Source of the DNA: [Pasteurella] aerogenes
GTDB taxonomy: Bacteria; Pseudomonadota; Gammaproteobacteria; Enterobacterales; Pasteurellaceae
Length of the DNA: 64,000 bases
Reading direction: 5' to 3'
Assembly: GCA_900637275.1 (NCBI GenBank)
Contig: LR134362.1
Location: 434,001-498,000, forward strand
Shown here: piece by piece, positions 1 through 7,653 of the stretch
Position numbering within the stretch: position 1 is the stretch's first letter
Layout of the letters: each line of letters starts with the position of its first letter
Position numbers and translations under genes: made by a program
The notes under the pieces: generated by a model
The model's input: the letters and a program-made list of their open reading frames with translations, nothing else
The model's database searches: none
Told to the model about the DNA's origin: nothing

Positions 1-418
1 CATGAGTTCCGATGGTGACCGCAATTGCAAAAATGACGACAAACGCAATAATTGCCAGTGTTCCGGCATTTTCTCCGGCGAAAGTGAGAAACGGTTCTAG
101 CAAATTACCACCGCCAAGGGCATACACGGTTAAAATCGCGTACATAAAAATAATGAGGGATAATGTGGCTAAAATTCGCCCGATAACGCCAAAATGTTGT
201 TCGGCAAGGGTCGCAATCCCGGCATCTTTGCGCTCTGCTTTTTGATAGGCTTCCACGAATAATAATGCGCTATAAGAAAGTAAAATCCATAATGCGAATA
301 ATAAAAGTAGCGTATAACCAAATCCCATTTCAGCTGAAGTGAGCGGCATAGCAAGCATTCCTGCACCAATTGTTGTGCCGGCAACAATTAAGGCGCTTCC
401 AAGTGTTTTGTTTTTCAT
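1..418 (-). CDS. tyrP: Tyrosine-specific transport protein, 5' part (runs off the window)
   Basis: Inner-membrane aromatic amino acid/proton symporter of the HAAAP family; only the first 139 codons are in the window. The reading frame starts MKNKTLGSALIVAGTTIGAG, the typical first helix of TyrP/Mtr/TnaB carriers, with an unwound-helix GTTIGAGM motif. Further hydrophobic segments follow at about residues 30-55 and 80-105. The ATG is the natural start because upstream DNA holds a promoter and no further in-frame helix. Two TyrR-type boxes lie upstream, as in E. coli tyrP, which favours tyrosine as substrate; tryptophan (Mtr) remains possible because the substrate cannot be read from this part alone. 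The neighbour aroA is divergent. Confidence 0.85.
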   Translation of the reverse strand, partial: MKNKTLGSALIVAGTTIGAGMLAMPLTSAEMGFGYTLLLLFALWILLSYSALLFVEAYQKAERKDAGIATLAEQHFGVIGRILATLSLIIFMYAILTVYALGGGNLLEPFLTFAGENAGTLAIIAFVVIFAIAVTIGTH

Positions 419-449
419 ATTAGACCTTAGATAAAATGAGGAGAATGTT

Positions 450-511
450 ATTCTAGCAGAGAGAAAATAAAATTGTACTATAATTTGTACTCTTGTAATT
501 ATTTATTTACA
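450..511 (-). promoter_or_regulatory. tyrP promoter with strong and weak TyrR boxes
   Basis: The TyrR consensus is TGTAAA-N6-TTTACA. At 494-511 the + strand reads TGTAAT-N6-TTTACA (one mismatch). At 474-491 it reads TGTACT-N6-TGTACT, a weak box whose centre is 20 bp away. On the minus strand a -10-like TAGAAT (450-455) with 17-bp spacing puts a poor -35 (GTACAA) inside the weak box. A strong upstream box beside a weak box over the -35 is the layout known for E. coli tyrP. The window also encodes TyrR. Confidence 0.72.
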
Positions 512-617
512 AATAATGACATGGATCACATTAAAATTGATTGTAATTTTATGCTGAACCGTTAAACTGGCAAAACAGCTGAAAAAAACGACCTATTGAT
601 TATTATCGGAACACTAC

Positions 618-1913
618 ATGGAAAAATTAACTTTATTGCCTATTAAACAAATTGAAGGCGAAATTAACTTACCCGGATCCAAAAGTTTATCCAATCGTGC
701 ATTATTGTTGGCAGCTTTAGCACAAGGTACAACACAAGTAACCAATTTATTAGACAGCGATGATATTCGTCATATGTTAAATGCGTTGAAAGCATTAGGT
801 GTCAATTATCAACTTTCAGAAGATAAACGCGTTTGTACTATTGAGGGCATTGGCGGCGCTTTTCAGTGGCAAGATGGATTATCGTTGTTTTTAGGTAATG
901 CGGGAACAGCAATGCGACCGTTGACGGCGGCATTATGTTTAAAAGGAAAGGCGCCGGCGGAAGTGGTATTAACCGGTGAGCCACGGATGAAAGAACGTCC
1001 GATTAAGCACTTGGTGGATGCGTTGCAGCAAGCAGGGGCAGATGTTCAATATTTGGAAAATGAGGGTTACCCGCCGATTGCTATTCGTAATTCCGGTATT
1101 CGTGGCGGCAAAATTAAAATTGATGGCTCCATTTCTTCTCAATTTTTGACCGCACTTTTAATGTCGGCACCTTTGGCGGAAGGGGATATGGAAATTGAAA
1201 TTATCGGCGAATTAGTTTCTAAGCCTTATATTGATATTACGCTTGCCATGATGAAAGATTTTGGGGTGAATGTACATCATCAAAATTATCAAACTTTTTT
1301 GATAAAAGGAAATCAATCTTATGTTTCACCACAAAAATATTTAGTGGAGGGGGATGCATCTTCAGCGTCTTATTTCTTGGCTGCTGCGGCGATTAAAGGG
1401 AAAGTCAAAGTAACAGGGATTGGCAAGAACTCTATTCAAGGTGATCGTTTATTTGCGGACGTATTGGAAAAAATGGGAGCAAAAATTACCTGGGGCGAGG
1501 ATTTTATTCAAGCAGAACGCGGCGAATTGAATGGCATTGATATGGATATGAACCATATTCCTGATGCAGCAATGACCATTGCTACTACCGCGTTATTTGC
1601 GCGTGGTGAAACGGTTATCCGCAATATTTATAACTGGCGAGTAAAAGAAACCGATCGTTTGAGTGCAATGGCGACAGAATTGCGGAAAATTGGCGCCGAA
1701 GTGGAGGAGGGCGAGGATTTTATTCGTATTCAACCGTTGGCATTGGATAAGTTTCAGGCAGCAGAAATTGAAACTTACAATGATCATCGTATGGCGATGT
1801 GTTTTTCATTAATTGCTTTATCGGATACGCCGGTGACTATTTTAGATCCGAAATGTACCGCTAAAACGTTCCCAACCTATTTTAGTGAGTTTGAGAAAAT
1901 TTGTCTTCGTTAA
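618..1913 (+). CDS. aroA: 3-phosphoshikimate 1-carboxyvinyltransferase (EPSP synthase)
   Basis: Joins phosphoenolpyruvate to shikimate-3-phosphate to give EPSP, the sixth step of the shikimate pathway, in the cytoplasm. The 431-residue product has the family length. Visible signatures are PGSKS at residues 19-23 with R27 (shikimate phosphate site), GNAGTAMR at 93-100 with the class I glycine at 96, the RPIKHL segment, and YNDHRMAM near the C-terminus. The start follows a weak ribosome site. The gene stands alone, divergent from the tyrP fragment, and is closed by a strong terminator. One uptake signal lies inside it near 1150. Confidence 0.98.
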   Translation: MEKLTLLPIKQIEGEINLPGSKSLSNRALLLAALAQGTTQVTNLLDSDDIRHMLNALKALGVNYQLSEDKRVCTIEGIGGAFQWQDGLSLFLGNAGTAMRPLTAALCLKGKAPAEVVLTGEPRMKERPIKHLVDALQQAGADVQYLENEGYPPIAIRNSGIRGGKIKIDGSISSQFLTALLMSAPLAEGDMEIEIIGELVSKPYIDITLAMMKDFGVNVHHQNYQTFLIKGNQSYVSPQKYLVEGDASSASYFLAAAAIKGKVKVTGIGKNSIQGDRLFADVLEKMGAKITWGEDFIQAERGELNGIDMDMNHIPDAAMTIATTALFARGETVIRNIYNWRVKETDRLSAMATELRKIGAEVEEGEDFIRIQPLALDKFQAAEIETYNDHRMAMCFSLIALSDTPVTILDPKCTAKTFPTYFSEFEKICLR

Positions 1914-1940
1914 GATGTAGGATGGTTAACCCTTTATGTA

Positions 1941-1972
1941 AGAGTTGGCATAATGTGCCAACTCTTTTTTTT
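1941..1972 (+). terminator. Intrinsic terminator of aroA
   Basis: Perfect 10-bp stem AGAGTTGGCA (1941-1950) and TGCCAACTCT (1956-1965) with a 5-nt loop, then seven T. It lies 28 bp after the aroA stop. Confidence 0.93.
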
Positions 1973-2087
1973 ACAATACTTTTTCTATTATATTTTTTGT
2001 CTTTTGTTCGTCCTACCGTTTTTTCGCTATAGACTTTGTTCACACGCTGTTTTTACCTATTATGGAATGATCTATATCTATATTATA

Positions 2088-3764
2088 TTATGATACCAAG
2101 TCCAACATTTCTTGTGCGTTCGCCAAGGCATTTTCTGTAATTTTGCTGCCACCGAGCAATTTTGCTAGCGCTTTTACGCGTTGTTGAGCGGAAAGTGCGG
2201 TCATTTTTGTTTCAGTTTTATGATTTACCACCGATTTTTCTACAATAAAATGATGATTTCCTTGGCAAGCGACTTGCGGTAAATGGGTAACGCAAATGAC
2301 TTGGCATTTTTTCCCTAATTGACGCAACAGTTTTCCGACGACGCTCGCGGTGGCGCCACTAATACCAACATCTATTTCATCAAAAATTAAAGTTGGAATA
2401 TTTGATTTATCGGAACTTAATACTTGTAACGCGAGGGCAATGCGCGATAATTCCCCGCCGGATGCGACTTTGGCTAACGGTTGTGGTGATTGTCCTAAAT
2501 TGGCGCGCAGCATAAAAGTCACTTCATCCATTCCGTTTGCGGAGATTGACGTTTGTTCCGATTGCAAATTAATAGAAAACTCGGCGTTTTCCATGGCAAG
2601 TTTTTTAATCGCTTTAGTGACTTGCACTGCAAGTTTTTCCGTGCCTAAGCGGCGGCTGTGGCTTAACGCGGCGGCAGCATTAAGCATGGCTTCATAAGCT
2701 GCTTTTTCTTGTGCGATTAATTCGCTTTCACTTTCGGAAAAATCCGTGAGTTGTTGCAATTCTTGCTTTAAAGTGCGGTGTAATTCTGCTAAGTTTTCTG
2801 CTTTCACATTATGTTTGCGTGCTAATTGTAACGCCTGACTCATACGTTGTTCGATCTCTTGCAACAATGCCGGATCTTGTTCAATACGAGACGATAAATG
2901 CTGGACCTCAGAGGTTGCTTCTTGTACTTGAATTAAGGCTTCTTGTAGCATTTTTTGGGCATCGGTATAACGTGGATCGAGATCGCATAATTCATCAATA
3001 TATTGACTGGCTTTATGTAATAAATTATCAATACTAAAGTCGTCATTTTCGCTGAGCAATTGCAAGGCGGCTTGCGAAGCGGCAAGCAATTCTTCGCTGG
3101 CAGATAATCGCTTATGATCTTCTTCCAATACGCTATATTCATCCGGTTTGAGGTTAAATTCATCCAATTCTTCCACTTGGTATTGTAGCAATTGCTTTTT
3201 TGCCTGATTTTCGGCACATTGTTGCTGAAAGTTTTTCACTTGTTGCTGTAGTTGCTTCCATGTGCGATAGGATTTCTGCATCTGAGTTAATAAAGACGTG
3301 TGCATACATACATTATCCAACAATTGTAGTTGGTAGTCGTTTTTGAGCAAAAATTGAGAGCTATGCTGTCCGTTGACTTGAACTAAATATTGACCGAGGT
3401 CTTTTAATTGCGTTGCCGACACCGGGATGCTGTTAATAAAGGCTTTAGAACGTCCATCATGATTGATAACGCGGCGTAAAATGCAATTTTCAGGAAAATC
3501 AGGATCTTGTAGCTCATGTTGCGCTAACCATTGGTAAGCTGGATTGGTTGGGTCAATATGAAAAGTGGCGCAAATATCAGCTCGTTCTTCGCCCTCTCTT
3601 AACATACCAATATCAGTACGTTGTCCCAAGCAAAGTCCAAGTGCGTCAATTGCAATGGATTTTCCCGCGCCGGTTTCGCCGGTAATGACGGACATTCCTT
3701 GGTCAAATTCAATATCAAGATGATGAACAATAGCAAATTGGTTAATGGTGAGTTGAGCTAACAT
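2088..3764 (-). CDS. recN: DNA repair protein RecN (SMC-like ATPase)
   Basis: SMC-family ATPase that acts early in recombinational repair of double-strand breaks. The N-terminal half carries Walker A GETGAGKS at residues 29-36. The middle is a long Gln/Glu/Leu-rich coiled coil. The C-terminal half has the ABC signature LASGGELSRIALA (the A preceded by KV) and Walker B LIFDEIDVGISG. I place the start at the ATG preceding LAQLTINQ because GGAGGA lies just upstream; a longer frame begins five codons earlier at ATG but would overlap that ribosome site. The product is 558 residues. nadK lies 74 bp upstream in the same direction, and LexA-like half-boxes sit in that gap. Confidence 0.96.
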   Translation of the reverse strand: MLAQLTINQFAIVHHLDIEFDQGMSVITGETGAGKSIAIDALGLCLGQRTDIGMLREGEERADICATFHIDPTNPAYQWLAQHELQDPDFPENCILRRVINHDGRSKAFINSIPVSATQLKDLGQYLVQVNGQHSSQFLLKNDYQLQLLDNVCMHTSLLTQMQKSYRTWKQLQQQVKNFQQQCAENQAKKQLLQYQVEELDEFNLKPDEYSVLEEDHKRLSASEELLAASQAALQLLSENDDFSIDNLLHKASQYIDELCDLDPRYTDAQKMLQEALIQVQEATSEVQHLSSRIEQDPALLQEIEQRMSQALQLARKHNVKAENLAELHRTLKQELQQLTDFSESESELIAQEKAAYEAMLNAAAALSHSRRLGTEKLAVQVTKAIKKLAMENAEFSINLQSEQTSISANGMDEVTFMLRANLGQSPQPLAKVASGGELSRIALALQVLSSDKSNIPTLIFDEIDVGISGATASVVGKLLRQLGKKCQVICVTHLPQVACQGNHHFIVEKSVVNHKTETKMTALSAQQRVKALAKLLGGSKITENALANAQEMLDLVS

Positions 3765-3778
3765 AATGAAATCCTCCA

Positions 3779-3818
3779 CTGTATAAATATTAGTTTATAT
3801 ATGTTTTTATATACAGTA
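3779..3818 (-). promoter_or_regulatory. LexA-type operator region upstream of recN
   Basis: Read on the minus strand, TACTGTATATAAAAACAT (3801-3818) has a perfect left half of the LexA consensus TACTGTATATATATACAGTA and a CAG to CAT change in the right half. A second partial box with an intact CAG ends next to the ribosome site (3779-3794). Paired, imperfect SOS boxes are known before E. coli recN. Confidence 0.6.
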
Positions 3819-3838
3819 AAGATTTTTTTTAGAAAATT

Positions 3839-4756
3839 TTAGCTAACGTTTTTTAACCAACCTAATTTTGAACTTAATACATTGTAATAATTATAATTTT
3901 TTAAATGTAATAAATGTAGCTTATCAGTACTTTTCGCAATATGTACCACATCATCCGGCGTGAACGGTAACGCAATTTGGCTGTCGCAGCCAACTTCCAA
4001 CTGAGCAGTATTGTAGCCGGCAAAGCGAATGGAAATTTTGCTCTCACCATCAATAACCAATGGACGAGAGGTAAGTGTGTGAGGGAACATTGGTACTAAA
4101 GCAATGGCATTGAGTTGCGGAGTTAAAATAGGTCCGCCGGCAGACAGGGAATAGGCGGTGGAACCAGTTGGTGTAGAGATAATTAAACCGTCTGAACGTT
4201 GTGAAAAGGCAAATTTATCATCAATATATACATGAAAATCAATCATATGAGCAATTTTTGCTGGATGGATAACCACTTCATTGACCGCATTTCCCGATTG
4301 AATAATTTCACCGTTTCGCTCAATTTTGGCTTCCAATAAAAAGCGTTCCTCGACAAAAAATTCGCCACGATCCAAACAGGCTTCCAGTTGCGCATAAGCA
4401 TTTTTCGGATCAATATCCGTTAAAAAGCCTAAATTACCCCGATTGATGCCAATTAAGGCGATATTATATTTCGCTAAAATTCGCGCCCTGCCCAACATAT
4501 TGCCATCGCCGCCGATCACAATCGCTAATTGTGCTTGGCTGCCGATTTCATCTAAGGTTGCATAAGTTTCTTTGGGCAAAGATAAATATTCGCCGATTTG
4601 CTGTTCGATTAACACCTGATAACCCTTTTCGCTTAGCCAATGAAACAGGTTTTTGTGCATTTGCAAATTCACATCATTGCGCGGCTTTCCGACTAACGCA
4701 ATGGTTTGGAAAGACGTATGTAATGTGTTATTTTCAACAAAATTTCGTGTCGGCAT
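3839..4756 (-). CDS. nadK: NAD kinase
   Basis: Phosphorylates NAD+ to NADP+ in the cytoplasm. Diagnostic motifs are GGDGNMLGRAR (the GGDG nucleotide motif), NRGNLGFLTD and SDGLIISTPTGSTAYSLSAGG. I chose the ATG that gives MPTRNFVENN (305 residues, family length); a TTG eight codons upstream is an alternative. The gene lies upstream of recN in the same direction and divergent from grpE, the order found in E. coli. Confidence 0.96.
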   Translation of the reverse strand: MPTRNFVENNTLHTSFQTIALVGKPRNDVNLQMHKNLFHWLSEKGYQVLIEQQIGEYLSLPKETYATLDEIGSQAQLAIVIGGDGNMLGRARILAKYNIALIGINRGNLGFLTDIDPKNAYAQLEACLDRGEFFVEERFLLEAKIERNGEIIQSGNAVNEVVIHPAKIAHMIDFHVYIDDKFAFSQRSDGLIISTPTGSTAYSLSAGGPILTPQLNAIALVPMFPHTLTSRPLVIDGESKISIRFAGYNTAQLEVGCDSQIALPFTPDDVVHIAKSTDKLHLLHLKNYNYYNVLSSKLGWLKNVS

Positions 4757-4850
4757 AAAGATCTCTGCTTGTCTAATCAATCACATATTGAATTCAACGA
4801 TTTTATCCTTATATTACACATAAAGTACATCAGTTGCTAGTAAGTCGCAG

Positions 4851-4878
4851 TTGAAGTATTCATTTTTATTGTTACAAT
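4851..4878 (+). promoter_or_regulatory. Predicted sigma-70-type promoter of grpE
   Basis: TTGAAG and TACAAT with a 16-bp spacer, 30 bp before the grpE ATG. I looked for a heat-shock (sigma-32) -10 of the CCCATnT type and did not find one. Confidence 0.5.
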
Positions 4879-4908
4879 AGCTGAAATTTTTAATCAACGG
4901 AGTAGAGT

Positions 4909-5496
4909 ATGTCAGAGCAAGAACAGAAAGTCGAAAATAATGAAGCAGAAGTAGTGGAGATGCAACCAAATGATGACGAGTTGCAAACTGAAGAAAGCCA
5001 ACAAGAAACGGATGCTTTAGAGGAAGCGATTGCTCGAGTTCAAGAACTGGAAGAACAATTGGCGGAAACTGCCAAAAAAGAACAAGATATTTTGCTACGT
5101 ACTCGTGCGGAAATGGACAATATTCGTCGTCGCGCGGAACAGGATGTGGAAAAGGCACATAAATTTGCGTTAGAAAAATTTTCCAAAGATTTGTTGGAAA
5201 CCATAGATAATTTAGAGCGCGCCTTAACAACTCCGGCAAATGTCGAGGATGAAAGCGTCAAAGCCTTGGTTGATGGTGTGGATTTAACCTTGAAAGGTTT
5301 ATTGGCAACTGTCGCACGTTTTGGTGTTGAGCCGGTAGGTGCGGTGGGTGAAACCTTTAATCCGGAGCTGCATCAAGCCATCTCCATGCAGCCAACGGAA
5401 GGGTTTGAAACCAACCAAATTACGGTAGTGCTACAAAAAGGCTATCTTTTAAATGGACGCATCATCCGTCCGGCAATGGTGATGGTTGCAGCGTGA
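4909..5496 (+). CDS. grpE: Nucleotide exchange factor GrpE
   Basis: Co-chaperone that releases ADP from DnaK. The 195-residue protein begins with an acidic, Gln/Glu-rich tail, followed by a long helix (about residues 40-110) with the family core RAEMDNIRRRAEQDVEKA. A C-terminal beta domain includes GVEPVGAVGETFNPELHQAI and ends GRIIRPAMVMVA. The ATG follows GGAG at a good distance. It is divergent from nadK and ends in a hairpin made of two uptake signals. Confidence 0.97.
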   Translation: MSEQEQKVENNEAEVVEMQPNDDELQTEESQQETDALEEAIARVQELEEQLAETAKKEQDILLRTRAEMDNIRRRAEQDVEKAHKFALEKFSKDLLETIDNLERALTTPANVEDESVKALVDGVDLTLKGLLATVARFGVEPVGAVGETFNPELHQAISMQPTEGFETNQITVVLQKGYLLNGRIIRPAMVMVAA

Positions 5497-5524
5497 TCTT
5501 GATTTAATCTTGTTTTTATAGCGC

Positions 5525-5588
5525 AAAGTGCGGTGATTTTTTATTTGTTTTTATTAAAAACAGACGAAAAAATCACCGCACTTTTGTT
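5525..5588 (+). terminator. Terminator between grpE and rnt built from inverted uptake signals
   Basis: Arms at 5525-5542 (AAAGTGCGGTGATTTTTT) and 5567-5584 (its exact complement) form an 18-bp stem around a 24-nt loop. Each arm contains an AAGTGCGGT uptake signal. Located between convergent genes, it can serve both directions. Confidence 0.8.
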
Positions 5589-6242
5589 TTATTTTTCTAC
5601 CAATTTATGCGGAAAGCCAGCGAGTTGTTTGAGATGATTAACCATATAGCAAAACAGTTCGGCGGTGCGTTCAGTATCATAGAGGGCGGAGTGGGCTTGT
5701 TTTCCATCAAAAGGAATATTTGCTGCTTGGCAGGCTTTCACTAATACGGTTTGACCAAACATAAAACCGCTTAAGGTCGCTGTGTCAAATAAACCAAAAG
5801 GATGAAACGGATTACGTTTGATGCCGGTACGTTCTGCTGCCGCCATTACAAAACTTTGATCAAATGCCGCATTATGTGCCACGATAATTGAACGTTGGCA
5901 ATCTGCTTCTTTTTGTGCGCGGCGTACCATTTTAAATAACTCACTAATAGCGATATTTTCTGACACTGCACCGCGTAGCGGATTGTGAATATCAATCCCG
6001 TTAAATTGCAAGGATTCCGGATTAATATTGGCGCCTTCAAATGGCTCAATATGAAAATGGCATTTTTTATCAATTTCCAGGAAACCTTGCTCGTTCATTT
6101 TTAACGTTATCGCCGCTAATTCCAATAAAGCATCGGTTTTTGCGTTAAAACCGGCAGTTTCTACGTCGATAATTACGGGAAAATAGCCGCGGAAACGATT
6201 TTTTAACAAGTTGTAATTGGTTTCTTCATTGGTTTGTTGCAC
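5589..6242 (-). CDS. rnt: Ribonuclease T
   Basis: DEDDh 3'-5' exoribonuclease that trims tRNA and other stable RNA 3' ends. Motifs seen: Exo I IDVETAGF, Exo II with HNAAFDQSF, and Exo III HSALYDTERTAEL with the catalytic H and D. I set the start at a GTG (VQQTNEETNYN) because AAGGAGATAAT immediately precedes it; the frame continues upstream without a better start. This gives 217 residues. It follows gloA in the same direction, as in E. coli. Confidence 0.95.
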   Translation of the reverse strand: MQQTNEETNYNLLKNRFRGYFPVIIDVETAGFNAKTDALLELAAITLKMNEQGFLEIDKKCHFHIEPFEGANINPESLQFNGIDIHNPLRGAVSENIAISELFKMVRRAQKEADCQRSIIVAHNAAFDQSFVMAAAERTGIKRNPFHPFGLFDTATLSGFMFGQTVLVKACQAANIPFDGKQAHSALYDTERTAELFCYMVNHLKQLAGFPHKLVEK

Positions 6243-6325
6243 ATTATCTCCTTGAAAAATAAAGCGTGGCAAAAACCACGCTAAAAAAGCCTATAAAAAA
6301 CGACCGCACTTTGGGTGTAAAGGGA

Positions 6326-6736
6326 TTAATTATGTCCTAAGCCATCTTGCGCTTGTTTATTTTCGATAAATTCGATTTTGTAACCGTCTGGATCTTGTAC
6401 GAAAGCGATAACCGTGGTACCTCCTTTTACTGGACCCGGTTCGCGGGTGACGTTGCCACCGGCTTGGCGAACAGCCTCACAAGTCGCATAAATATCGTCC
6501 ACACCAATGGCAAGGTGTCCGAATGCGGTGCCGAGTTCATATTCGCTGACGCCCCAGTTGTAGGTTAATTCAATCACAGAAGATTTGTCTTCGTCGTCGT
6601 AGCCTAAAAAGGCTAAGGAGTATTTGTATTCCGGGTTTTCGCTGGTACGCAATAAACGCATTCCCAAGACATCTTGGTAAAATTTAATCGAACGATCTAA
6701 ATCGCCAACACGTAACATGGTGTGTAAAATTCGCAT
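6326..6736 (-). CDS. gloA: Lactoylglutathione lyase (glyoxalase I)
   Basis: Isomerises the methylglyoxal-glutathione hemithioacetal to S-lactoylglutathione. The 136-residue VOC-fold protein has the four metal ligands of the Ni-type enzymes: H5 in HTMLRV, E in VIELTYNWG, H in FGHLAIGVDD and E in KIEFIENK. The ATG follows an AAGGATAATGCT-like ribosome site. It lies between cmoA and rnt, all minus strand, 38 and 83 bp apart, a likely operon. Confidence 0.97.
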   Translation of the reverse strand: MRILHTMLRVGDLDRSIKFYQDVLGMRLLRTSENPEYKYSLAFLGYDDEDKSSVIELTYNWGVSEYELGTAFGHLAIGVDDIYATCEAVRQAGGNVTREPGPVKGGTTVIAFVQDPDGYKIEFIENKQAQDGLGHN

Positions 6737-6774
6737 AGCATTATCCTTTTTGAATGAGTTTTAGACATTATACC

Positions 6775-7500
6775 CTATTTTATCGCAATCATTGAACCAA
6801 AATTGAAACATTGAAACCACAGTTCAATATGGGAAAATCCAACAGATTTTAACCGCACTTTGTGTGTTTCCACGGTATCGGTGCGCATCACGTTTTCCAA
6901 CGCAGTACGTTTTTGGCTGACTTCTAATTCGCTGTATCCGTTGGCACGTTTGAATTGATGGTGCAAATCGATCAACAGGTCGTTGACTTTTTCTTCATCA
7001 AAACGGAATTTTTCTGACAGCACCAATAGCCCATTTGGCGTTAAACCGGCATAAATTTTCTCTAACAGAGCAAGGCGGTCTTCCGGCGGTAGAAATTGCA
7101 ACGTGAAGTTTAAAATCACCATGGAGGCATTTTTTATTTCTACGTGGCGAATATCATCACATAAAATTTCCACTGGAATGTCGCTATGATAAGCATTGAT
7201 GTGTTGGCGGCAGCGTTCAACCATTGGTTGAGAATTATCAATGCCGATAATTTTCACATTCGGTTGACGAATATGGCGACGCGCGGATAAGGTTGCCGCG
7301 CCACGAGAGCAGCCTAAATCATAGACGTTGGTATTTTCAGCGACAAAGCGTTCGGCAAGCATTCCGATGGCAGTAATAATATTGGAATAGCCCGGTACAG
7401 AACGTTGGATCATATCGGGAAATACTTCGGCGACACTTTCGTCAAAAGTAAAATCGCCCAATTTTTCGATGGGCGCGGAAAAAATTGTATCTTTATTCAT
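6775..7500 (-). CDS. cmoA: Carboxy-S-adenosyl-L-methionine synthase
   Basis: Makes carboxy-SAM from SAM and prephenate; CmoB then uses it to modify wobble uridine 34 of several tRNAs. The 241-residue Rossmann-type methyltransferase fold shows NVYDLGCSRGAATLS (SAM motif I), IIGIDNSQPMVERCR and the SMVILNFTLQFLPPEDR stretch typical of CmoA. Its N-terminus matches the CmoA family start. cmoB is not in the window. It leads the cmoA-gloA-rnt group and is divergent from aspS. Confidence 0.96.
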   Translation of the reverse strand: MNKDTIFSAPIEKLGDFTFDESVAEVFPDMIQRSVPGYSNIITAIGMLAERFVAENTNVYDLGCSRGAATLSARRHIRQPNVKIIGIDNSQPMVERCRQHINAYHSDIPVEILCDDIRHVEIKNASMVILNFTLQFLPPEDRLALLEKIYAGLTPNGLLVLSEKFRFDEEKVNDLLIDLHHQFKRANGYSELEVSQKRTALENVMRTDTVETHKVRLKSVGFSHIELWFQCFNFGSMIAIK

Positions 7501-7653
7501 AAGTGCGGTTATTTTTGCAAAATTTTTAATATTTTAGAAGAAGTTTGCATTCGGCTCAAATAAATTTAGGCATTTAACTTGAGTTTCGGTATAATTTGAG
7601 GGTTATTTTGTCGAATAAAACTTAATTTAAGTGGTATTAAAAAGGAATATATT

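Noticed and set aside
515..530. CRP site between tyrP and aroA
   Set aside because: One half (TGTGA) is good, but the other half matches at only three of five positions.
2350..2697. 115-codon frame opposite recN
   Set aside because: Antisense shadow of a strongly conserved coding region (Walker B and signature motifs).
4801..4908. Heat-shock (sigma-32) promoter before grpE
   Set aside because: No CCCATnT-type -10 at a proper distance; the sigma-70-like pair fits better.
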